Assembly: GCF_000300005.1 (NCBI RefSeq) | Contig: NC_018691.1 | Location: 3,472,001 to 3,536,000 of the forward strand | Reading direction: 5' to 3' | Length of the DNA: 64,000 nt | From: Alloalcanivorax dieselolei B5 | Lineage (GTDB): Bacteria; Pseudomonadota; Gammaproteobacteria; Pseudomonadales; Alcanivoracaceae | Part shown: one piece after another, positions 48,301 through 53,429 of the stretch | How positions within the stretch are numbered: position 1 is the stretch's first letter | How the letters are laid out: each line of letters begins with the position of its first letter | Translations under genes and position numbers: made by a program | Notes under the pieces: generated by a model | Databases searched by the model: none | Told to the model about the DNA's origin: nothing | What the model saw: the letters and a program-made list of their open reading frames with translations, nothing else

Positions 48301-48676
48301 ACGCGGCCTGTTGGGCGGCCCTGCGAGCCGCTTCCTGAGCCGCTCTCTGGGCGGCCACGGCAGCGGCGGTGCGGCCGAGGTTGTTGATCGAGTGTTGCAG
48401 TTGTTCGCGGGCGCGCTGCTGCTGTGACAGCGGCGGCGGTGTCCCCACGCCGTTACCCGGGCGCGGTTGCGCGGTGCCGGAACGCATGGCACTGAACCAT
48501 TCGGCACTGAACGGGCGTGAACCGGCGTCGGCCTGCCCCACCATGAGCGCACTCAAGGCAATCGCTTGAGCCAATGGGGTTAATCGAGCCCGGACTAATC
48601 GGGTGCCTTTTTCTTGAGAGAGGTGCGGTTGTCGGCTCCGCTTGCCCGCCAGGGAATGACGTTTGGTTGTGCGCAT
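36326..48676 (-). CDS. Filamentous haemagglutinin-type two-partner secretion adhesin (TpsA), 4116 aa
   Basis: An extended signal peptide covers about residues 1-52 (cleavage after GQADA). The TPS secretion domain follows at about 110-320 with DKAILNWETFNVG, IQGRIQGDGTVMIVNRNGVVFSGSSQVNVRNLVAAA. Thousands of residues of beta-helix repeats (GGDxxLxAxxxLxL patterns) come next, and a DUF3739-type C-terminal region ends in INVEILGYGDEGLAP. It would be exported through a TpsB pore and act as a surface fibre in adhesion or biofilm. ATG 48676 is preferred over 48796 (AGGA upstream, signal peptide follows). No C-terminal CdiA-style toxin or VENN motif is visible. A lower-GC insert spans residues about 2919-3124. 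Confidence 0.93.
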   Translation of the reverse strand: MRTTKRHSLAGKRSRQPHLSQEKGTRLVRARLTPLAQAIALSALMVGQADAGSRPFSAEWFSAMRSGTAQPRPGNGVGTPPPLSQQQRAREQLQHSINNLGRTAAAVAAQRAAQEAARRAAQQAASNIPNGLGEGGLKVDVNPDTADWRGAKDPTQTTKDGHTTVSIEQTADKAILNWETFNVGRDTTVDFDQQANWAALNRVNDPNARPSQIQGRIQGDGTVMIVNRNGVVFSGSSQVNVRNLVAAAADISDEQFTERGLYIDTNGSQPTFTDAAGNVTVDAGARITTHEPESVTQGGGYVLLMGREVNNAGEITTRRGQTTLAAGEDFYIRKGAGTEANQASTTRGNEVASTWEAGSDAGTVTNEGLIVAREGDITLTGHDVRQQGVAMATTTVNTRGTVHLLNSASDAEGKVTLGNGAVTTVVIEDDGETALDNQRDTLIRQSAEMDALRDDMITGAFDNIGLMSDRRDQSRVEIVSGGDVVFEQDSLTLATGGQIAVDAGRRTHLNAGSELDVSGSVGVKVAMESNNVLINVQGNDQRDSPDNRDNGGLNNGDVWVDRRNLIFVPAGTGGYTEDRWYTAGGLLEVSGYLDTQGHGIGEWSAAGGTVLLGGSEVVTQTGSSVNLSGGTLDVQTGYVAKTWLKGADGKLYDASNAPASMLYTGLYQGYERVSERWGQTDAWRSPLIAPPRQLENGYTVGRDAGTLIINAPTAVLEGDIVAEVFQGERQNQAQDAGRDSYQQAQNRVARRGRLAVGQYGQYGLENAYDSDIRIGDFDDISEQLTLESDLSERLNTVWLDAGRLNEQRLGGLDLVSGGSISVENDLTLAEGGRLRLVSGQVAVDAAVTARGGDITLTNMLTPEGVNSATRIAFTDEDGNSELRLTENGQLDARGLWNNALIEESQNWKQAYVDGGDVTIEGTQDVTLAEGSLVDVSSGAALKADGELLGGRGGDITLGANVPLTTSSGSASPGGGTLALDGELRSYGVAGGGELILETGQAVVIGDGGLETNGVLQAGETAPVDLTLIEDLVVREGQPLPLDYSYERTSAAPGEPVGDGELGVSMSDPLVTGADWVVPDAEHGTFYVTYQSPTGGYQVAYSGAIVPAGSSIIAKTPSNLGAWAADYVVPADVFPNGVPLVPSASVVDAGSPAPFDITIEAGSVLARGTSLPSNVRVKEVLVLNEADFQRGFSSYDINGHQGVLVSEETEIDVTMLVLRLAEGAFQTSAYDEALETWQPELFLERPLDGELEQRGGASLALRSDLNGLGGAITVAEGARLEVDPGQSLLLSGRNRLTVDGILRAQSGIIQVVSSFLTIGPASGPEDRIEIGENAVLDASGLAYTATDARDRNYGVVLDGGEVVLGAGAPEDFGDANLYDTNNLFVVVREGALIDVSGASAGLDLGQGAPTMVASDGGSLAMRSNSGIYFDGELRAEAGGANASGGGLEVLLEGTLTTASQATEEASVLRNITLTQADTGSGYDDENLAYGQARFSVDALQDSGIDHLSLWARDAILFDGDVDLALGGSLSLTAVTLATPDHTARQVRLAAAHVHLAGQVSLPRSGSGDDPGVNPYLRFDNNAPLAEGDSQLSVEAALIDLGEGVLTFGARGSHDTPNGAAPVELPGFADITLTSTGDIRLTGADLMATEALTFISQRLYPTTHSGNRIRVGLGDAGINGGPLEDAVLRFRYYDEARAREQGSPLSVYGYLSMEAPIIDQGGALYAPLGGIAFSHPHANQGGFTNYPTDLYGGITPQFISNLEMNVLLRQGSLTSVSAAGLVLPYGYLEGESYYYNGTEVRYDQVGLRGTEQNQRTATGIHFATATFEAEDGAVIDVSAGGELRGVGFTTGRGGSVDILNTALANAAPWHAGDADAQVYAIVPGLSDSQAPLDPALASHSKVGQRITIGDGVPGLPAGTYTLLPAEYALMPGGYRVELGGDTARYDTGIVASPAAGLYRAPVNTVNGLSGVSDSAPLWATVMSGDTVRRYGDYNETTLSEWVTNTLAQFGDTRLMTPLLPEDVRPLSFDFRYAASGDDRVFSFNGELRNTQVEDGRGGMVALYGKDLEVVAATSERDEEDSGYITFLDEDLNHLGATVLGVGVNRDASGLSASGKTVIRSGATLRAGSLLIGGSGQGAVVVESGAVLDSRGQGQAGWSADNGFLISPVADVALLTVSNDRMQFGAASGSGTIRIEDGAGLYGEGTLALSAPGGLEIGDISLAASDLLLSMEDVNIGEAAALAAAEAQGVLSGGWQLNQSTLDGLLALGELDSLSLQASDSINFIGSVSLDTYDDSGESQANLRFIGPAIYGLGDADDTVTIRTDQFIWSGLGYSSGREGTPDWEMGSVAPGDVIAGGAGTGNGAFRVDANEVLFGFNGLAGDQTANATLERLMLGFGDVTFQANERITSELYGELSVYQQQNGDVFSGGNLTLSAPVLTGQAGSEMAYRTGGNLLVSRPDNAAAVDSVDLDLGAQLTLEGNSVRVEGSIIAPSGKVAIESTDDLLLADGSLINVAGRAVDFFDVTRYSFGGAVSLESAEGNIQQAAGSRIDVSAPYSDAGKLEATAANGTVDLAGELVARNPEEDPEGEGEGGTIRIKANTLPGFVALNQRLTDGGFDYLRGFETNEGDLTLGEEVRAQHIEATANGGDLIVDGNLRAGGDYAGSIYLAAANDLRVEDGATLDASGEQLKLDSYGDPIEGSNRAIINLTSRDGRLVLGDNVTLDVSAGGEARGTIDLNARRLGDPSETSATGNDVAVDAGDNLTVNGAKRVSVNGFWTYDDAPDDPENKNTQVVDQDWLDKTKERVPEGEEENPHWDGLDGVHEHSKDFINAALANDELQQRLASLKDAAGEAFSLRPGVEIVSATEDGNLRIDGDLDFSGYRYGPDVDEAVHGSGTAGVFVMRAGGNLEVNGSVTDGFKLPPNTPDSSYTLDFELDPGLLNGAGQLTQDFELEENLTLRSGWSLGSVHSSGSPYLLPFDLTETLIQVSPGVSIPFDGELSSPVSLPFGATLPADIILPVQINDLARPGTTYGPGLVPAGTTVGFVSLPAGTTIFQGSAFNVAMSFRPSLIPAGTDLRGINVIDAKEYGEDLQLETGFVLPKGFGISSFKGEEFEQPIWPMASAMNEGSESWDLRLVSGADLASASSRSTQVLTAGGDLILDNDYKVVTYKGLDADVVREGLSVIRTGTGDLELIASRDYLQNSRFSIYTGGTAVEGAPALGAERTEDGTVLNTDYALYEDAAAAATALINTGGGNVLLQVGRDIQGYESNGETDHWLWAASNTETGNQQVWGINPGNYGLAGSGSNRYLDLMGFDGIGTLGGGNLTVTAGGDVGAHTRTSDGQVLGGVFLMVGGAGWVDGEGQRHTYGGGDLKLDVTGTLDPVFLASSLDQGGIANLRGDVQVRAQALGDLWQTYKVAETNTDPRPDDELLLVNKRTFGGLRLVLGDAQATLHTQGDALVNVQDPSTNGVVLRTDHTEALVFSTGGDIGVGGGSGSGSLPARFSAVAAGGSVYGNGNSPNQVNLTTDVSSNGWLEILARESIYTLGLSTVYDASLSGLEVAPARFYALEGDIYQLYYGYYGVVGTSGSLQNRAGRPAHVRAGRDIVEYGGGGAGLANSALGHYSPTDVSIIEAGRDLIHINTQVVGPGTLELTAGRNVYQADRGWVRSVGPFSDGTRDANNGGADIVVNAGMGESGPDYQALIDTYLDPANLADPDQPLGDQPDKVAKTYEEELETWLLSRYGEAVLNDTDALSYFQSLAPEQQRIFLREVYYAELREGGREFNEADGPRYGSYLRGRRMIETLLPEMDSEAGTSGYDGDFTMFTTQETDAINGNVIERSGLLRTEGGGTIQMLVPGGDLIIGSEAVRPLEGDNGILTQGSGDIQLFSQGDIALGLSRIMTTYGGDIFAWSNAGDINAGRGAKTTLVYTPPRRTYDDLGNVTLSPSVPSTGAGIATLAPIPEVPPGDIDLIAPLGVIDAGEAGIRVSGNVNIAALQVVNAENIQVQGDSTGLPAVAAVNVGALTSASNAASSAVQAAEQVGRRQRQRQPSIINVEILGYGDEGLAPATGAARAPASRQDYDDASPLQVIGVGKLSTAQKRRLTKDEQARLDDDQQSL

Positions 48677-48817
48677 ATCGTTATGTCCTGTCCCGCCAAT
48701 GCGTACCCTCGGGACGCCTCGAGCGCACCGATGGGCCGGTCTATCCACTGGACGAGCGCCAGACATCGAAACTGTACGGCGCAACAAAAATTTCATCTCC
48801 GGGGGAGAACAACGCCA

Positions 48818-49819
48818 TTACCCCAGAATCGCCACGCCTCCTGGCAACCGGGTGAGGCGTGCCCCATAGCTGTCACGAATCATTTCCGGAATGTCCGCCA
48901 ATTGCCCTATCGGAAACCGTCCCTGAAACCGCCGTTGTGACAACGACTCATTCTGAATCCAGATATGCCCGTCCCGATAACGGTTCACCTCATCGATCAC
49001 TTCCGACAACGGTCTGTCGTGAAAAACCAACCAGCCGTTTTGCCACGCCAGTTCCGTCTCGAGATCCACCTCTTCCGTGAGCACCACGGACATCCGGTTA
49101 TAGCGAGCCTGTTGTGCCCCGTGCAGCGCATAATCCCCCTGGGCATGGTGTAACGCCAAGCGTCCCTCCACGCAGGTCACGCACACGTCCTGCCCAGTAT
49201 GGCGTACCGTGAATCGTGCTTCGCTGGCGCGCAGCTCTCCGCTGCCCGCGATCACCGTCAACGGCCCGGCGGAACGATTAAGGAAACTCACCTCCCCTTC
49301 CAGCACCTTGACGCCATCACCTCGCGCCACGGAGGTCAGACGATTCAGCGAGGTCCGGGTGTTGAGCCGCATCTCGATGCCATCGCCCAGCGCGATTCGC
49401 TTCTGTTCGCCCTTGACGGTGTGAAAGTCCGCCGACAGCGCGCCCAGGGAGGACCACAAACCCAGCGGCGGGTAGAACATCATGCCGGCGGCGGCGGCCG
49501 CGGCCATTCCTCCGCCCAACAACGCTCGCCGCGTCATCCGTCCTGCCCGGGGGAGACCACCCGACGCCATATCATGCCGCGGAGTCTTCGCCGCCACCTT
49601 TTCAGCGGCGACGTGCAGTGCGGACCAGAGATAGCGAGCGTCATCATAGGCCCGGGCGTGGGCGGCACTGCGGGCTCGCCAGCGCCGACATGCCTCGATG
49701 TCCCTCGCCGAGGCCTTGCCGGAATTGAGAAGGATCAACCAGTCCCGGGCCGCCTGTTCCAGCGCATCGATATCCGCCGCCGGCGGTTCGCCGACCGTCA
49801 TTTCGTCCCGCTCAGCCAT
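48818..49819 (-). CDS. FecR-type anti-sigma factor
   Basis: 333 aa. The N-terminal cytoplasmic anti-sigma part is residues 1-97 (AARDWLILLNSGKASARDIEACRRWRARSAAHARAYDDA, the typical FecR_N motif). A transmembrane helix (about 99-119) preceded by TRRALLGGG is next, then a periplasmic FecR domain (FHTVKGEQKRIALGDGIEMRLNTRTSL) and a C-terminal STN-like end (FHDRPLSEVIDEVNRY). It holds the adjacent sigma factor and releases it on a periplasmic signal. ATG 49819 has GGAAGGGG upstream and overlaps the sigma stop by 8 nt. Confidence 0.92.
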   Translation of the reverse strand: MAERDEMTVGEPPAADIDALEQAARDWLILLNSGKASARDIEACRRWRARSAAHARAYDDARYLWSALHVAAEKVAAKTPRHDMASGGLPRAGRMTRRALLGGGMAAAAAAGMMFYPPLGLWSSLGALSADFHTVKGEQKRIALGDGIEMRLNTRTSLNRLTSVARGDGVKVLEGEVSFLNRSAGPLTVIAGSGELRASEARFTVRHTGQDVCVTCVEGRLALHHAQGDYALHGAQQARYNRMSVVLTEEVDLETELAWQNGWLVFHDRPLSEVIDEVNRYRDGHIWIQNESLSQRRFQGRFPIGQLADIPEMIRDSYGARLTRLPGGVAILG

Positions 49820-50366
49820 GACGTTTCCCCTTCCGGTCAACCTTCACCGCGTCCCTTCCCTGTTTCAGTTGCGCGGCACACTGATCGAGGGCGGCACGCA
49901 GTTCCTTGGCCACCATGCGCTCGGAAATACCGAACCGTTCCGCCAACTCACGGTGCGGCGTCCCCTCCAGACGCACCGCCAACACGATGGCCCGGCGGCG
50001 CGGACTCAATCCCATGAGCGCCGTCTCCAGGGTCTCCACCTCGCGTTCCCCCGCTACCCGCCGCACCGGGTCACTCAGCTCATCCTCCCTGGCCGCCAGT
50101 TCATCGCTATCCGGCTCGGCGGCATAGCGACGTTCCCGGCGATGCTGATCAATGGAAATGTTCACCGCCATTTGCACCAGGTACGACGCCGGATGCCGTA
50201 TTGGCTTGATCGCATTCATATCCATGGAATCCACCCGCAGCCAGGTTTCCTGCAGAGCATCTTCCGCCCCTTCGGAGGAGCCAAGCCGATACTCGATACG
50301 CCGGCGCAATTCGGCATACCGGGTGGTGAGTAATTCGCGCAGTCGCTTTCTGTTGGTTTCAGACAT
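49812..50366 (-). CDS. ECF sigma factor (FecI type)
   Basis: 184 aa with region 2 (LRRRIEYRLGSSEGAEDALQETWLRV and HPASYLVQMAVNISIDQHRRERR) and region 4 (LSPRRRAIVLAVRLEGTPHRELAERFGISERMVAKELRAAL). It belongs to the iron-starvation/cell-surface-signalling group. It sits between an STN-domain protein and FecR, all on the adhesin strand, so the adhesin genes are the likely targets. Confidence 0.93.
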   Translation of the reverse strand: MSETNRKRLRELLTTRYAELRRRIEYRLGSSEGAEDALQETWLRVDSMDMNAIKPIRHPASYLVQMAVNISIDQHRRERRYAAEPDSDELAAREDELSDPVRRVAGEREVETLETALMGLSPRRRAIVLAVRLEGTPHRELAERFGISERMVAKELRAALDQCAAQLKQGRDAVKVDRKGKRHG

Positions 50367-50393
50367 GCTCAGGCGGTTCCAACTGATGATGGG

Positions 50394-51095
50394 TCAACCG
50401 GCACATTCGGTCATGGGATCCGGCATCAGCACCATGGTCACTGGTTGAGGCAGTCTTCCCGAAACCGCCGCCAAGGACAGCCGCTCAAGCCGCTCCACGA
50501 TAGCCGCATCCCGATGTCGATCCCCCGAGGACGTCAATAACACGATGCGATCCACATTCCCCCCGTCACCAATCCACAGTTGCATCGCCAAACGGTAATC
50601 ACCCGGCCGTGTCCGCGCCTGCTCACACAACGATTGCCATACGCGGTCCTGTATATAACCGGCATAGGCTCGGTAGCGCGCACTCCAGCGAGGGGGCTTG
50701 GACGGTCTTTTCGTTTCTTTGTGGCCATGGTCGTGATTGACGCGCGGGGCAATGGCATACGCCTGACTGCTCTGGTACCAGTGCGCCTCCAGCCCGGAGC
50801 CCATGAGAAGCCGATTCAGAGCCGCCTTCGCGGAGTACTCGCCGGACAGTTCCGGCGCGGAAAAGGCCGCGTAGGCACTATCGAACAGGACGGCCAATCC
50901 GGTGCTCTCACTAAACGCCTCCAGGGCCTGTCCCAAAGGTTGCGCCGGAATCGTCAAATGGAAACGCGGGGAAAATGACGGTTCGGTATCAGGTTGCCCG
51001 GCCCATCCCTCGGCCCCCCAAAACACGATCACCAGGATGACCAGGACACAGGACGGACACGGCCATTGCCGGTCAAAGATGGCACGACGACTCAC
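50394..51095 (-). CDS. STN domain plus TonB-C-like periplasmic signalling protein (VreA-like)
   Basis: 233 aa from GTG 51095 (GGAAGG upstream). An uncleaved anchor or signal peptide is at residues 14-32. An STN signalling domain covers about 42-118 (FHLTIPAQPLGQALEAFSESTGLAVLFDSAYA... ALNRLLMGSGLEAHWYQSSQAYAI). A TonB C-terminal-like domain covers about 140-226 (YIQDRVWQSLCEQARTRPGDYRLAMQLWIGDGGNVDRIVLL). No receptor barrel is attached. This matches VreA, the receptor-like activator of the Pseudomonas aeruginosa PUMA3 system. It lies 27 nt before the sigma gene. Confidence 0.82.
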   Translation of the reverse strand: MSRRAIFDRQWPCPSCVLVILVIVFWGAEGWAGQPDTEPSFSPRFHLTIPAQPLGQALEAFSESTGLAVLFDSAYAAFSAPELSGEYSAKAALNRLLMGSGLEAHWYQSSQAYAIAPRVNHDHGHKETKRPSKPPRWSARYRAYAGYIQDRVWQSLCEQARTRPGDYRLAMQLWIGDGGNVDRIVLLTSSGDRHRDAAIVERLERLSLAAVSGRLPQPVTMVLMPDPMTECAG

Positions 51096-51252
51096 AGCTT
51101 TGCCCTTCCGGGACACGCCGTGAACCCTAGCAATCCAATATGAATGTTTTGTGTCTTGCCTGGACAAACAAGGCAATGATGGCGCTCGGTTCGTTCGGCA
51201 AGCGTCTTTTCAAGACGGCATGTCCGACCAACGAGCAGAGCGGCTTTGAGGC

Positions 51253-51729
51253 CTAATCCTGCTCTCCCGCCGGCTCGTCCAACGCCTCCAATCCCAGCCG
51301 CAATATCAAAGGCTGTCGCATATCCCGGGGCGGCGGTTCGGCCAGAGGTCGAGCGCTCAGCACCTGCTGCAGTGTGTCGTCCATTACCGGATCGCCCAGG
51401 GACTCGGACTCGATCTTCTGGATCCGCCCATCCGCGGCGATCCACACCCGAACCACGATCGACGGCGGCGCGAAGCCCGCCCCCACCCAGTTCAGCAGGC
51501 GCTCGCCGTCAGGCTGACTGTCGTCGCTGAGCCAGGCCTGAAACTGATTACTAACCAGCCGCGCATAGCTGGCCCAATGCGATGGCACGTTCTGTTGGGC
51601 CGTTCCAGTCTGACTCAGCACCAACCCTCCGAGTCCCAGGAACAGGGACCTCAAGAGCCTCCCCCAGCCGCGCCGTAATCTCTCTTTCCACCGCGGGTTA
51701 CCGCGCCTTTTCTCCGACCTTATGCTCAT
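51253..51729 (-). CDS. TonB C-terminal-like periplasmic protein
   Basis: 158 aa. A basic N-terminus is followed by a hydrophobic segment (LLRSLFLGLGGLVLSQTGTAQ), then a single TonB-C-type domain (IVVRVWIAADGRIQKIESESLGDPVMDDTLQQVLSARPLAEPPPRDMRQPLILRL). There is no proline-rich spacer, so it is not a canonical TonB; it resembles the second domain of its downstream neighbour. ATG 51732 or 51729 both fit the GGAG site. Function unknown; part of the adhesin locus signalling group. Confidence 0.75.
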   Translation of the reverse strand: MSIRSEKRRGNPRWKERLRRGWGRLLRSLFLGLGGLVLSQTGTAQQNVPSHWASYARLVSNQFQAWLSDDSQPDGERLLNWVGAGFAPPSIVVRVWIAADGRIQKIESESLGDPVMDDTLQQVLSARPLAEPPPRDMRQPLILRLGLEALDEPAGEQD

Positions 51730-51750
51730 CATTGCTCTCCAAATCCCCGA

Positions 51751-52497
51751 CTAATCCCTTGCATCACAGATCAAGCCCACCGACAGTGTCGCCGCCCGCG
51801 GCGCCCGGGCCTGAGCCGGGCCCAGTTGCGGCCGGGTACTCTCCATGAACGCAATATGATGTTCGGTCAGGAACGCCTTGATGTCCGCTGCCGGCGCAGC
51901 CCTGACCCGCACCGTCGCGCCCTGCCCCACAGGCTGTCGCGACCGCGATAGAAGTATCGGCCCCAAAGCCCCTTTCGCCGTCCGTTCCTGAACCAGGCCC
52001 AGCAACAATCCGCCTTCCCCCAGCACCGCCGCGCCACTGGCGCCCGGTCGAACCGACGACATCATCGTCAACCTGTCCCGGCCGGGCACCAGTATGGCGT
52101 TGAACACCTGCACCGAACGGTTTTCCATGGATTGCAAAACGTCATAACTTTCCGTGAAAACCGGTTGGCTGCCTGGATGGGGAGAGGTAGCCAGTATGGC
52201 GCTGAGATAGGGCGTCAACGGCGTGCTCACCACGGCCAGGTCGTAATCCGCACTCTCCGCCACCACGCGGCCTCGGACCACACGGCCGTCCTTGACGACG
52301 AAGAGCCGTTCACAATCGGTGATCACATGGCGGGCGGTGACGACATCGCCCCCTTCGTTGATAAAGACGCCCGTGCCCTGAGTCGGGAGCCCCGCCCATG
52401 CCGGCCCAACGACCAGGCCCCACAACAAAGCCGACAGGGCCAACGCGCTCCTCCGGCGACACCGCGCAGCGCCATCACGACCGATGACGGCAGGCAT
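51751..52497 (-). CDS. Secreted trypsin-like (S1) serine protease
   Basis: 248 aa with a signal peptide (residues about 15-35, cleavage after AWA). The full catalytic triad is present: H57 in VVTARHVITDC, D86 in ADYDLAVV and S154 in VRPGASGAAVLG. It is a single-domain protease without PDZ, so not DegP/DegS-like. It starts within the 3' end of the upstream gene and is followed by the TonB-like gene. A role in adhesin processing or in proteolysis of the anti-sigma factor is possible but only inferred from position. Confidence 0.85.
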   Translation of the reverse strand: MPAVIGRDGAARCRRRSALALSALLWGLVVGPAWAGLPTQGTGVFINEGGDVVTARHVITDCERLFVVKDGRVVRGRVVAESADYDLAVVSTPLTPYLSAILATSPHPGSQPVFTESYDVLQSMENRSVQVFNAILVPGRDRLTMMSSVRPGASGAAVLGEGGLLLGLVQERTAKGALGPILLSRSRQPVGQGATVRVRAAPAADIKAFLTEHHIAFMESTRPQLGPAQARAPRAATLSVGLICDARD

Positions 52498-53284
52498 GGT
52501 ACGGCCCGTTCAAGGTGTACTGATCCCGATATACCACACCCCAGCATCCGGCCTGCTCAAGAGCGGCCTTCATGGTATCCGACACAAAAATACGGCTGGG
52601 CATCCAATCACTGCGAAAGGCGTGATACCCGTGAACTTTCTCCGGAATGAACGAAACCGACTCGGGCATCGTCAACGTCCGCCACTTGCCGTCCGGCCAC
52701 GGGGACGCCGGAAAATCAACCTGCTCAATCAGCGTCGCCACCGACTGACTCATATCAATACACGCCCGACAACATCTGGTCACATCACCAATCCAGTAGA
52801 TTCCGCCTTGCGGATCGCGGCCCGGATAGTGGGTCAGGGTTTCCACGAACTGAAACGCACCGGGGTCGACACCCGTCAGAACATCCCGGGCCGCGCGCGT
52901 CACCAGCAGGTGGGGCCCTAAACGGGTCATGGGCACCGGGACATCTTCCTGCCTTGACACCGTCAGTAACGGAGGTTCGGGAAATTCGGGGAAGCCAATC
53001 CCCCGCCCCCGGCAACAACCGAATCGGTTCGCCCGTAAATGACCAGACATCAACCGCCGGGAGTTGGACCACTCGCGCCACAGGTCCACCGGCAAGGACA
53101 GATCCGCTTCCACTTCCCAATAGTGCATCAACCCGGCGCATTCCAGCTTTGGATTCGGTTCTCTCATCACAAAGGTTCTTTCCAACAAACCGTAGCGCCG
53201 CGGCCCGTTACAACTGACCAGCTCCGACAATACCCTTTCCTGCTTTTTAGACGAAATGAAACGTGGACAACCGAAGCATTTCAT
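52475..53284 (-). CDS. Cysteine-rich cytoplasmic protein of unknown function
   Basis: 269 aa from ATG 53284 (GAAGG upstream; ATG 53320 is a weaker alternative). No signal peptide or membrane helix. It opens MKCFGC and has further clustered cysteines (RFGCCRGRG, TRCCRACID, EQAGCWG). The C-terminal SRIFVSDTMKAALEQAGCWGVVY resembles the end of Imm11/DUF1629-type immunity proteins, but no toxin is visible. It lies between the two giant adhesins, 145 nt after the second adhesin's stop, and overlaps the protease start by 23 nt. Confidence 0.72.
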   Translation of the reverse strand: MKCFGCPRFISSKKQERVLSELVSCNGPRRYGLLERTFVMREPNPKLECAGLMHYWEVEADLSLPVDLWREWSNSRRLMSGHLRANRFGCCRGRGIGFPEFPEPPLLTVSRQEDVPVPMTRLGPHLLVTRAARDVLTGVDPGAFQFVETLTHYPGRDPQGGIYWIGDVTRCCRACIDMSQSVATLIEQVDFPASPWPDGKWRTLTMPESVSFIPEKVHGYHAFRSDWMPSRIFVSDTMKAALEQAGCWGVVYRDQYTLNGPYHACRHRS

Positions 53285-53354
53285 AAAACCTTCACAGGCT
53301 TCTGATGGGATAGGCGTCATCCAAATTGCTACGATTTCTCTCGTTTTATACGGT

Positions 53355-53378
53355 GGCCCCTGATGGGGCCATTTTTTT
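53355..53378 (+). terminator. Plus-strand-oriented terminator inside the adhesin locus
   Basis: GGCCCC-TGAT-GGGGCC (53355-53370) followed by ATTTTTTT on the plus strand. On the minus strand, where all nearby genes lie, the stem is not followed by a T run, so its direction is unexpected. Confidence 0.55.
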
Positions 53379-53429
53379 CCGTGTCATACCCATAACCAAG
53401 TCATTACCTCATCGGTAACCCGGCACCTC

